Of a stretch of DNA of 22,500 nucleotides, positions 1 to 10,044 are shown piece by piece. The position numbers were made by a program, and so were the translations under genes. The notes under the pieces are model-generated. The model saw only the letters and a list, made by a program, of their open reading frames with translations, was not told the origin of the DNA and searched no databases. Source of the stretch: Cochliopodium minus (Eukaryota; Discosea; Himatismenida; Cochliopodiidae); assembly GCA_024220525.1 (NCBI GenBank), contig JAMYWO010000292.1, forward strand, positions 9,149-31,648, given 5' to 3'. Position 1 is the first letter of the stretch. Each line of letters opens with the position of its first letter.

Positions 1-248
1 TGACAAAATAATAATTTAAAGTTATAATTTATAAAAAAATAAAAAAATAAAAAATAAAAAATAAAAAAATAAAAAAAAAAAATTATAATGAATGAAACAT
101 AAAAATATAAAATAAAAAACTTAAAATTAAAAAATATAAAAATATAAATAAAATTTAAAAAAAAATAAAAAAAAAATGAAGTTTTTGAACAAATTTAAAT
201 TAAGTAATAAAAAAAAATAAAATTAAAAAAAAATAAAAAAAAATTTAC
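1..248. other. A-rich non-coding stretch (intron of the ankyrin gene)
   Basis: Almost only A and T, with (A)nT runs. It follows the phase-2 donor at 248-247 on the minus strand and no acceptor plus open exon is visible, so it is most likely the 5' part of the next intron of the ankyrin gene. Confidence 0.5.
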
Positions 249-3200
249 TTGCACTTGTAGGCCATCAAACAAAATACAAGTGTGGGGTTATTATTAATGC
301 ACGCGAAATGGATGCAGTTTCTGTCATAATAGGGGGCACCCGGCGAAGCTTTGACGTTGGCGTCACCATTGTATTCAAAAAACATTTTCACATCATCTGC
401 ATGTACGTTTCTATTAGCACACAAAAGGTGGAAAGGAGTCACCTAAAAGAAAATAAAATTAATAAATAAAATTTATTTTAACATCAAATATAATTTTTTT
501 ATTAAAAATTTTTTTAATTTATTAATTTTTAATTAAAAAAAATTGTTCAAAAAGAAAATTAATTTAAAATAATAAATTAATTTAAAAAATTAATTAAAAT
601 AATAAATTAATCTAATAATTAAATTAAAATAATAAATTAATTTAAAAATTAAATTAAGAATTATTCAAAAAGAAAATTAATTTAAAATATTAAATAAGCT
701 TTAAAATTTAAAAATATCATTTTAATAAGAAAATAAGTTTAAATAAATTTAAATAAAATTGAATATTATATTCATTTGAATTCATTAATAAAAACTGCAG
801 TTTTCTTACACCATCCTTAGATTTTTGGTTCGGATCACCATAATTTAAAAGTAACTCCAAGGTAACAGAGTTGATCTAATAAGATGATTGGTTAATGCAA
901 AAAAATAAAAAAATAAATTAAGTAAAATAATAAAAAAATAAAAAAATAAAATAATAAAAAAATAAAATAATAAAATAATAAAATTAAAATAATACAATAA
1001 TAAAATAATAAAATAATAAAAAAAATGGAAAAAATTAAAAAAATAAAAAAAAATAGTTAAATAATCAATCATTAAAAACATTTAAAGAAAAAAAATAAAA
1101 AATAGAAAAATAATTTACAGAGGGATTTTCACAAGCATAATGCAAAGAAGTTCTTCCGAAAGTATCTGACTGCATTGGGTCGGCATCATACTCCAAAAGA
1201 GTGGTGATGATGTCAGCTTCTATGTTTTTGTGTTTACAAGCGTAGTGAAGAGATGTCTTTTTGTAGTTTGGGTAAACTTCTGATGATTGGGCATTAGGAT
1301 CTGCGTTGGACACCAACAAATCTGGTGTGTTTTAAAATTAAAAATATAAATTAAAAATGGAAAAATTAAAAATTAAAATTGAAAAGTTAAAAAATTAAAA
1401 ATTTAAAAAATTAAAAATTTAAAAAATTAAAAATTAAAAAATGAAAAAATTAAAATTAATTAAAATCAATAAATTATCTTAAAAAAAAATCACAAATTAA
1501 CAGAAAAATTGTTTTACCTTTGAGACTGTCGATCTTTTGTTGCTCAAAGATTTTGAAGTTCTCTTCCTCCTCTTTCTCTTTTTTCAACTTTTCCTGCTTC
1601 TCTATTCTTTCCTTCTCCTCTCTTTCTTTGATTTCTCTGTCGAGAATCTCCTTCTCTTCTTGCAACTTTCTCAATCTTTGTTCTTCCTCTATTATATCAC
1701 AAGAAAAAAAAAAATAGTAAATAATTTTGAAGAAAAAAATGATAATTTTAAAAAAAATTAAAAAAATTAAAATTTGACAATTAAAACGAAATTTTTTTAT
1801 TTGAAGATACTATATCAATGAAAAGAAAATTTAAAATTAAATTGTTAAATGAAGATTGTTAAAATGAAGATAAAAATAAAAATAATTAAAAAATTTTGAG
1901 ATAATGGCACAACAGTTTTAAAAATGATCAAATTAAAATTGTTATATGAAGATATCAAATTTATCAAGTAAAAAAAGAAATTAAAAATAATAAAAAATAA
2001 TAAAGAAATCAAACAAATTTAAAATAAAATGATTAAAATAATAAAATGATTAAAATAAAAAATAAATTCAAAAATTTCTTTTTACCCTTTTTGATTTTTT
2101 CTTCCTCTTCTTTCCTCTTGATAAGTCTTTCAGTGTTCCTGCGGAGTCTTTCGAGTTCCTTCTCCTCTTTCTCCTTTTTGAGTTTTTCCTCTTCCTCCTG
2201 CTTCTTGACTCTCTCCTGCTCCTCCTTCTCTTTTCTTAGTCTTTCCTTCTCCTCCTTTTGTCTATGCAACTCCAACTCTTCTTGTTCCTTGAGTTTCTGG
2301 AGTCTTTCACGTTCCTAAAAAAAATACAAAAAATTTGTTTAAAAATGAATTTAAAAAAATGAAAAACAATTTAAAACAAAAAGCAAAAATGAAAATAACT
2401 AAAAAAAAATATGAATTTAAAATATATTTTAAAAATGAAGAAAAATAATAAAATAAATCAACAATTTTAAATCAAAAAAAAATTTAAAAAATATAAAAAA
2501 TTTTAAAAAATATAAAAAATGATGAAAAATTTTTTAAAGAATAAAATTAAAATAAATAATAATTAAAATAATTTTTTTAAAAAATAGTATAATGATTAAA
2601 TTAATTTAAATATTAAAAAAAGTGAAACTTTCTTTAAAAATTTGAAAAAAAAAAGTATTACGAGATTGTCCTTTTCTTCTTGGATTTTTCTCTCCATTTC
2701 TATTCTCAACTTCTCCAATCTTTCCTTCTCTTCTTGTTCCTCTTTCTCACGCTCCTCACGTTCCTTCTTTTCTCTCTCAAGTCTCTCACGTTCTTCTTGT
2801 TCCTCTTTCTCGCGTTTTTCGAGCTCTTCACGTTCGCGTTCTTCTTTTTCCTTTTGCAGCCTTAACTCTTCTTCTTCTCTCATCTTCTTTTCTCTTTCTT
2901 CCTTTTCTCTTTGAATTCTTTCATTTTCTTCACGAATTCTATTTTAAAAATAATTAAAATTTTGAAAACATTTAAATAAAAATTTTTAATAAATTAAAAA
3001 AAATAAAAAATAAATAAAAAATAAAAAATTTTTAAATAAATTATGAAAAACAAAACTTTTTGGAATGTAATAAGAAATTATTAATTATTTGAATAAATAA
3101 TGAAAGAAAAAACTTACTTTTGTTCTTTCTCTTCTTTTTCTTTCATCTCCTGTTCCTCTCTTTCTTTTTTAATCCTCTCCTCTTCTTGCTTTTCCCTATG

Positions 3201-4473
3201 TAAATAAATAATCAGATGGGGAAAAAAAATGATTTCAAAATTGAGATAAATAAAAGAATATGAAACCCAAAAATTTTTTGGATTAAAAAAAAAGAAAATT
3301 TAAAATGAAGAAGATTGAGCATATCTATAATAAAAATGAAAAAAAAAAAAAAAAATTTAAAGATATATTGTGTATGATATTTTCATAAAAAAAAGGAGAA
3401 ATTTACAAATCTTTTTCTTTTTGTCTTCTGATCTTTTCATCCTCCAAAAGCATCATGAACTTGTTGAGGATATCCTCTTCATCACCCTCCTCCTCAACAT
3501 CCTGCTCCTCCTGCTCGAACTCCTCAGGCTTCTGATCCTCCTCCCTGCCACCTCTAGGAGTCATGATCTCTAATCCCTCCAGATCCAACTCTCCACCCAA
3601 CATCTCCTCATACTCCACCTCCACATCAGTGTTATCCAATCCCAATTCAGAGATGAGATCACCCACTTCTATCTCGAAGCCTTCTTCTTCTATCTCCACC
3701 AACTCCTGCTCCTCCATCAGCTTGCTGTATTCCTCTCTCACCTCCCTCTGCTGCTTCTTCTCCCTGAATTTCCATAGTTGCTCCTCGGATGCCTCTTTGT
3801 GCATCTGCGATTCTTTTTCTCTCTGAAGGATTTTCATTCTCCATGCTAGCATATTTCAAATATAAAGGATATTAAACAAAATTTTAAATTCTTTCATATT
3901 TCAATGTCAAATTTGTTTTTATTCACTTATACATCTTTTCAAATTCTTTATGCCATATCAATTTAAAATTTATAATGATATTTTGAGGGCAAAATTTTAT
4001 TTTATTGAAGATCTTCAATATGGATCCATCAAAGTTAATGAAGATAAAGATTATATAAATTTATAAATTTGTAGGTTATCACATAATTTTATAAACACTG
4101 TTTTTCAACCATTAATATCTATATGATGATCTTAAAATCATTTCAAACATTTTTTTATTTTACCTTTAGCCTTCATTTTCTTTTCCTTCTCTTCATTATT
4201 CTTTAATTCTTCTTCTTCCTTCTTTCTTTTCTCTTCTTCTTCTAATTCCCTTCTATATTTTTCATCTTCGCTCTTCCTTGTTTCCAATCCAGAGATCTTC
4301 CAATAATTAAAGAGATTTTCAAAATTTTCGTTAGTGACATCATCACCTGTTTTATTGGGCGGGAATTGCAAACCACTATCCTTCTCAAATAACAATGCAG
4401 CCGTTTTGAAATTGTTTTTATTTAAATATGCATAAATATCTTGATGAAACAAATTTCTGACGTAATTATCCAT
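249..4473 (-). CDS. LisH / coiled-coil / ankyrin-repeat protein, 3' end off the left edge
   Basis: Nine exons on the minus strand, all phase-consistent: 4473-4164, 3845-3407, 3195-3118, 2938-2662, 2314-2086, 1688-1518, 1321-1119, 875-810, 442-249; the last ends at a GTAAAT donor in phase 2, so the gene continues beyond position 1. The visible protein is about 655 residues. Residues 5-36 (DIYAYLNKNNFKTAALLFEK inside) match a LisH dimerisation motif. Then come a charged helix, an acidic stretch (exon 2), a long Glu/Lys/Arg coiled coil (about 250-500), and at least three ankyrin repeats (about 503-655; TSLHYACKHKN, GRTSLHYACEN, VTPFHLLCANRN). LisH proteins usually oligomerise and ankyrins bind partners, so a scaffold role is inferred. 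The exon 1-2 join uses a weak acceptor (GCTAG) over a 318-base intron; if wrong, exon 2 onward is a separate gene starting near 3852. No specific ortholog recognised. Confidence 0.8.
443..809 (-). repeat. AT-only intron with internal direct repeats
   Basis: The last intron of the ankyrin gene. It contains a perfect 25-base direct repeat at 546-570 and 664-688 (begins ttcaaaaagaaaattaattt) and several copies of an aataaattaattt motif between them, so it seems to have grown by local duplication. No coding signal seen. Confidence 0.6.
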
Positions 4474-4715
4474 TTGAATACGTATATTCTTTCAAAAATA
4501 TATCTTGTTGAATAAATAGAAACCTTCCCAAAAAAATAAAGAAGAAATTTTTTTTTTATTTTTATTTTTCATGTTCAATATAAAAAGGTACTATAAAAAA
4601 TCTAAAAAGAGATAGGATTTTTAAAAAGATAAAAGTGTTTTTTTGCTTTTATTATTTGTTCTTAAATATTAAAATCAACCCAAATTTTTTTTTTTTTGCC
4701 GAATATTTTCTTTTC
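4474..4715. promoter_or_regulatory. Intergenic spacer between tandem minus-strand genes
   Basis: 242 bases between the stop of the CAMK-like kinase and the ATG of the LisH gene, both transcribed leftward. It should hold the kinase 3' UTR and the LisH promoter. It is T-rich on the plus strand; no motif stands out from the AT background. Confidence 0.4.
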
Positions 4716-6910
4716 TCATTTGGAATCTTTCTTTTGCTTGAGAAACCATGGATGAACCAGCGCTTCCTCAGAACTGAGTCTATCATCAGGATTCTTCTGC
4801 AATAATTTGCTTATAAAATCTTTGGCTGTGGAAATTAAGGAAAAAAAAAATTAATCAAAGAAATTTGAAATTGAAATTAAAATTAAATTTCAAAAATTTT
4901 TTTTTACCATCATTAGATACATATTCCCAAGCTTCATTCTCAAAATCATAATCAACATCCAAATTAGATTTGATCATCTCACGATCTGTTTCACCATAAA
5001 AAGGCTGATAACCAGCAAGGACAGCAAAACATACCACTCCCAAACTGAACATATCTACTTTCTCGTCGTAGGGCTTCCTCAACATGACTTCTGGCGCGAA
5101 GTATCCTCTACTTCCGCACAGAACATTCATTTTCCCTCCTGTTGGTATTTTACAAGCTATTCCGAAATCGCATAATTTAATATCCAATTTTTTTTTATTC
5201 ACCAATAATATCTAAAAATAGAAGAAAGAAATAATTTGAAATTTAAATCAATAAATAATAATAATGCTTTATATCGAGAATCTAATCTATAATAATGTTA
5301 TTATGGAAGAAAGATGAAGAAATTCAATGAATACGTTGATCAGATTAAATATTTACGTATAATAGAATTAATCTTACAAAAGATATTGAATGATTATCTT
5401 TATTATGTTTATTGATTTTTTAAAAGTATTTTTACATTTTCTGGTTTGAGATCTCTATGACATACTCTATTTTTATGTAAAAAAGCGATAGTTTCGGTGA
5501 TTGATTTCATAATTTTTTTCCCTCTTAATTCAATAAATCCACCTTGTTGTATACAAATGGAAAAAAAAAATAATTAATGAAAAGAAAAGAAGATGTGAAA
5601 TTCAAAATTTCTTGACAAATTTTCAAATTTAAAATGAATTTATCATTTTTTTTTTTTACCTTCTGTTGAAATTCTATCAAATAAATCACCTCCTCTACAA
5701 TATTCAAAAACCAAAAAATTATAATCAGGAATTTCATAAACAGACATGAGATCTATGATGTAGGGATGTTTCAACATCAACAATAAATTTTTTTCTTGGG
5801 ATAATTGCTCTAATTCTTTGGTGGGGAGCGATGATAAATGTATTTCTTTGATGGCTACTTGTGTATTTGGTCCTATGATAGATGCTAAATGTACAGTACT
5901 GAAATTTGCTGAAAGAGGAAGAAAAAATTAAGAAATAAAAGATAAATTGGAGAATAGATAGATTCGATTATAATCATTCAAAAAAGGTGAAGCGAAAATA
6001 ATATATATATTTAAATATGTTTGTTCGGATCTTGATTAAAAATAAAAGCAAATATTCTTATTATGAATTATTATTAATATATTGCTCATATTATTGATGA
6101 ATTTAATAAATTAAATGAAAATATTTGCTTATGAACTTTATATTCCTTCTTCATTAATGAAGAATTCTTTTTTAAAAAAAGAAATGGTTTACTCTTTGCC
6201 AGTTGTTTTGATATTTTATAATATTTGACAAGATCTTTCTTTTCTTTGACATCAAATTGATTATTGAGAGAAAGTTGATCATTCGAGGTCCCCTCAACTT
6301 TATTTACTGATTCTGTAGTCTGTGAAGTAGATGAGGGATCTGTGGTGGGAGTCTGAACATTATCATCTGTCTTAATTTCGATTTTATTTTCATCTGTTTG
6401 TTTTTTTTCGATTTTTGGACTGTCCATTACAATTACTGTGGGTTTTTCTGTTATACTGACCTTTGATGGGCTAGATAGATCCAATAAATTTGGATTTGAT
6501 TTTTTCACTTCATCTGATTTTCTGAATTTCTTTTTATCCACAGATTTTATGGGTGTTTTCTTATCCGCTGTTTTCTTGTCGATCATATCACCCATCAAAT
6601 TTTTATCCATCAATTTTCCAGCCAAATCTATAGATTCATCTTCTCTAGGAGATGCAGGTAATAGATATTTCTCCAAGTGATTGACTGAATTGAGTCTTTC
6701 ATATGATTTTATTTTTATCGCTTCTTGTGGCGATAATACTTTTCTAGGTACTGTTTCCAAATAATCTGCCAAATACTCTTCTGTATGATTTAATACTTTT
6801 TCAGATACATTCTTCTTCTTTTTGTTTTTCGAGAAGAAATTTGTCAATTTTTGCCCGAATGATAAATTTTTTTTATCTTGGGAAAGATTGGTCGATGTTT
6901 TATTGTTCAT
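4716..6910 (-). CDS. CAMK-like Ser/Thr protein kinase with N-terminal extension
   Basis: Five phase-consistent exons on the minus strand: 6910-6193, 5908-5660, 5542-5436, 5211-4908, 4825-4716, giving 495 residues from ATG 6910 to TGA 4716. Residues 1-229 are a Lys/Ser/Thr-rich, probably disordered region with SP motifs (LSPQE, ASPRE, DSPK) that could be phosphorylated. The kinase domain is about 230-490: VAIK with Lys260, hinge LVFEYCRGGDLFDRI, catalytic HRDLKPEN at 351-358, DFG at 373-375, CGSRGYFAPEVM at the activation segment end, and the lobe end DRLSSEEALVHPWF. The layout is that of CAMK/CDPK kinases, but there are no EF hands and no obvious calmodulin site. The glycine loop reads LAKTNFSTVHLA, with neither of the first two expected glycines. 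All other key residues are present, so activity is likely; the substrate is unknown. Confidence 0.9.
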
Positions 6911-7368
6911 TTCTTGATAAAATAAAGAATTCAAAAAAAAATTTTGAAGTTCTATTCGCCTTTCAGCTCTTTACTTTTATCTCTTTTTATTTTTTTTTAT
7001 TTTTTATACACATCAAATACAAAAAATATTTTCAAGTTTATCTTTTAAATAAATAAAGATTTCTTCCTTTGTAATTAGATTATTTATAGATTTGATCAGA
7101 ATAACCCAAAACATTCATTATAAAAAATTTTTTTTTTTCGTTCAAATTATTATATCCAAATAAATATTAAAACTGTTTCAATTTTTTCTTTAAAATGCAT
7201 TTTCAAAAAAAATAATGCTTGTCTTTCTTCTCTTGTAAGTGTATATTTTGATTATATTTGAGTAAACACATTAAAAAATAAAAATAATAAATAAAAATCA
7301 GTTCAATTTTTTTTAAAACACATATATTTTAAATTCTTTAAAAAAGGGCATTGATCTTTTTCAAAGCA
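6911..7368. promoter_or_regulatory. Shared divergent promoter region of two kinase genes
   Basis: 458 bases between the start codons of the leftward CAMK-like kinase and the rightward AGC kinase. No coding exon is visible in it. It must hold both 5' UTRs and promoters. TATA-like strings are present but expected by chance at this base composition, so no core promoter is placed. Confidence 0.5.
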
Positions 7369-9381
7369 ATGAACGAAAATGAAAGTAAGATTGAAATAGA
7401 GAAAAACAACAAAAAGAAGAAAGCCGAGAAGAAAAAGATAAAATTGGATGATTTTAAGATTTTGAAGATGATTGGAAAGTAAACCTTCAAATAATCAAAC
7501 AAAATTTCTAATGAAAAAATAATTTTGAATTTAAATTATTTAGGGGAGGTGTTGGTAATTTTCACAATCTTGAAATATAATAAATAAATAAACTTTAATA
7601 CATCATAAATCCTTCATCCATTTATTTAACGGGATATATATTCTTTTTATGCAGGTCATGTATTCCTTGTAAGATCGAAAATAAATAAAAAATTCTATGC
7701 AATGAAGATATTGAACAAGCAAGAGATGATAGATAAAAACAAAGTAAAAAATCAAAATAATTTATCATAATTATTCACCTAAATTTAATAATGTACTTTA
7801 TAATGATACTTATATAACCTAAATAATCATAATTACAACTATTATTACCTTTATATTAAACCCCTTTTTTTTCTTTTTAGATGAAAAGAGTAATGACAGA
7901 AAGACAAATTCTCGCAACATCTGATCATCCATTCATTGTAACATTGCATTGGTGTTTTCAAAGCAACAATCACATCTATTTTGTAAAAACAAACTTCATA
8001 TAATTAATTTAATAGAAGATTAATGATACATTTATCAATATCTTAACAAAATATTAACTTTAATTAATTTCCACTTTCAAAGGTGATGGATCATTGCGCA
8101 GGAGGAGAATTTTTCAACATTTTGAAGAACATGCCTCAGGGATGCTTGCCAGAAAAGATGGCAAGATTTTACTGCGCAGAAGTACTCATAGCACTAGAGT
8201 ACCTCCACGTCATGGGTTTTATCTACAGAGGTAAAAAAAAAAAAACCTTTCTTCATTTTGAAATATTTTTGAGAAAATTACAAAATATTGATTTATTTTT
8301 TGATCAGTTTTCTTATTTTCTCATTTCTTTTTAATTTTTTTCGTCAAACATTTCTTTTAAAAAATTTTACATTTTTTGTTCTACATCAAAAATTTTTTTT
8401 GGATTTTTTTTTATTTTTATTAATTTGATTTTTATTTGATTTTTATTTTTTAATGTCAATTTTGATTTTTTTTTTGTGATTATTTTGATTTTTTTTTTGT
8501 GATTATTTTGATTATATTTCGCATTTATTTTAAAAAATTTTCTTTAAAATGAAAAAAAAAGATTTGAAGCCAGAGAACATTCTTATGGATTCAGAAGGAC
8601 ACATTCTTTTGACAGACTTTGATCTCTCCAAACAGTCTGACAACCCAGTAGTTCCCAAAGTGATAAAGTCTTTGTTCTCAGAAGATCTCATTGACACCAA
8701 ACCAGAGTTGGTCTCCAATTCTTTTGTTGGGACCCCTGATTACATTGCTCCTGAAGTCATCGAAGGGTTTGGGCATACCAGTGCTGTAAAAATTTTTAAA
8801 TTTATATTTTTATTCATCAAATATTTTTATTTTTATTTTTATTTTTATTTTTATTACCAAAATATCTTATTTTTATTTTATTTTTCACCAAAAAATTATT
8901 TTGTTAATTTTTTGATTTTTTTATTTTATATCTTTATTTTTATTCATCAAATATTTGTTTTTATTTTATTTTTTATTTTATTTTATTATTATATTCATTT
9001 ATCATTTTTAAATTATTTCTCAGGTGGATTGGTGGACTTTTGGAGTTTTAATGTACGAAATGCTTTTTGGTAAAGCACCTTTCAAAGCAGGGAGTAGAGA
9101 GGAGATATTTCGTAATATCTTGGGTAAAATAAAATTTTCTTAATTTCATTTTTATTTATTTTTTCTTTTTTTTATTGATTTTTTTATTTTTTATTTTTAT
9201 TTTATTTTTTTATTTTTTTTATTTTCAAAAATAGATAACAAACTGATTTTCCCCGAGAACAACTCCCTTTCCAAGGAGTGCACCAACCTCATCAAGAAGC
9301 TTTTGTGTCTCGACCCCAAGAAGAGGCTCGGATCTGAGCATGGAGCCAGTGACATCAAGCCTCACCCATGGTTCAAAAAGA
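7369..9381 (+). CDS. AGC protein kinase, phototropin/NRC-2 (DFD) type; 3' end uncertain
   Basis: Eight phase-consistent exons: 7369-7478, 7544-7554, 7655-7743, 7881-7982, 8083-8230, 8562-8785, 9024-9123, 9235-9381, about 310 residues. After a Lys-rich start comes the kinase domain (about 30-310): glycine loop GKGGVGHVF (37-44), Lys58 in FYAMK, YRDLKPEN (152-159), DFD instead of DFG (172-174), [32 protein letters not shown], and [22 protein letters not shown] with GHTSAVDWW is typical of the AGC group holding plant AGCVIII/phototropin kinases and fungal NRC-2/KIN82; the insert before the activation segment end is modest. No LOV or PH domain is present. The end is unclear: either a GTATAA donor at 9382 leads to an unseen exon, or translation reads into a 32-residue Phe/Ile/Leu-rich tail stopping at 9479. 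The usual hydrophobic-motif C-tail is not seen; an N lies at 9625. Confidence 0.87.
7544..7554 (+). other. 11-base microexon in the glycine loop of the AGC kinase
   Basis: GGGAGGTGTTG, preceded by ...ATTATTTAG and followed by GTAATT. It enters in phase 2 and leaves in phase 1, and supplies most of G-G-V-G of the nucleotide-binding loop. Skipping it would break both the frame and the loop. Confidence 0.8.
8464..8509 (+). repeat. Perfect tandem repeat, 2 x 23 bases, in a kinase intron
   Basis: Two identical 23-base units (gattttttttttgtgattat followed by ttt), 8464-8486 and 8487-8509, then a partial third copy. It lies in the 331-base intron 8231-8561 of the AGC kinase. Related gattttta units precede it. 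Confidence 0.8.
8786..9023 (+). repeat. T-rich intron with (TTTTTA)n and an internal duplication
   Basis: This intron of the AGC kinase holds TTTTTA hexamer arrays near 8825-8855 and a repeated segment around tttttattcatcaaatattt, once near 8807 and again near 8937. It is simple sequence that has grown by slippage and local duplication. Confidence 0.6.
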
Positions 9382-10044
9382 GTATAATTTTTTTTTTAAA
9401 TTTTTTTTTATTAATTTTTTTTAAATTTTTTTTATTTTTTATTTTTTATTATTTATTATTTATTTTTTATTATCAATAAAGTTTAATTAATTTTTTTGAA
9501 TTCAAATATTAGATGAGATTTGAATTAGAAATTGTTTTTTGATTAATATTTTTTATTTTGGATCTTCTATCTTTCTTTTCTTACATTTCAATTCCAAATC
9601 CCCAATTTCAACATCTTTCTTCACNTGCCCGAGAATAACATATCTTAATTAGAAAGAAAAATATTTTATTTTTTGTTTTAATTTCGATGCGATTCTTGGT
9701 TTGCTCGATAAAGTTTATAAAAAAAATTTCATATCAAAATCAACCGAAAATTTGTTTCTCATTTTTTTTCTCTAAATTATTTATAAAAGTTGTATATTTT
9801 AATTGAAATCCCGCAGTAAGTGTTTTTAAACTGTCAAAATTATTAATTTATTAAAATTATTTATTTGAAGAGCATATATCCTCCAAATATTTTTACTACA
9901 TACAAATATCTTCAATTTTAAAAAATATAGTTTAAATTTTAGTTTTAAATAGGCCAATTCCATTGTAGAATTTGGATAAATATATTAAAAATATTAATAA
10001 AAAAAAATTAAAAAATTTACTCAATTTTACTATCTCTATATAAA
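9382..10044. other. Gene-poor stretch with an N at 9625
   Basis: T-rich sequence follows the last kinase exon up to about 9550, with an AATAAA at 9475-9480 that could be the kinase polyadenylation signal. A short minus-strand coding-looking tail sits at 9553-9624 and ends at an ambiguous base. From 9626 to 10044 the sequence has higher complexity than the introns but no open frame I can support. The change in texture at 9625 suggests a joined gap. Confidence 0.5.
9553..9624 (-). CDS. Possible C-terminal coding fragment (23 residues) cut at an N
   Basis: The minus strand reads VKKDVEIGDLELKCKKRK then IEDPK and a TAA at 9555-9553. It has coding-like codons (GAT, GAA, GGG, AAG) and a basic KKRK cluster, unlike the flanking T-rich DNA, and would make a natural nuclear-protein C-terminus. 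Its upstream end meets the N at 9625; the frame stays open across it for about ten more codons to a TAA, with no clear exon boundary. It could be the last exon of a gene whose rest is missing, or chance. Not assigned to a family. Confidence 0.3.
   Translation of the reverse strand: MKKDVEIGDLELKCKKRKIEDPK

Noticed and set aside
845-1081. Phe/Ile/Leu-rich minus-strand frame
   Set aside because: It is translated T-rich intron between two ankyrin exons, with no coding signature.
1520-2914. Plus-strand Ser/Phe/Leu-rich open frames
   Set aside because: They are antisense shadows of the Glu/Lys/Arg coiled-coil exons of the minus-strand ankyrin gene.
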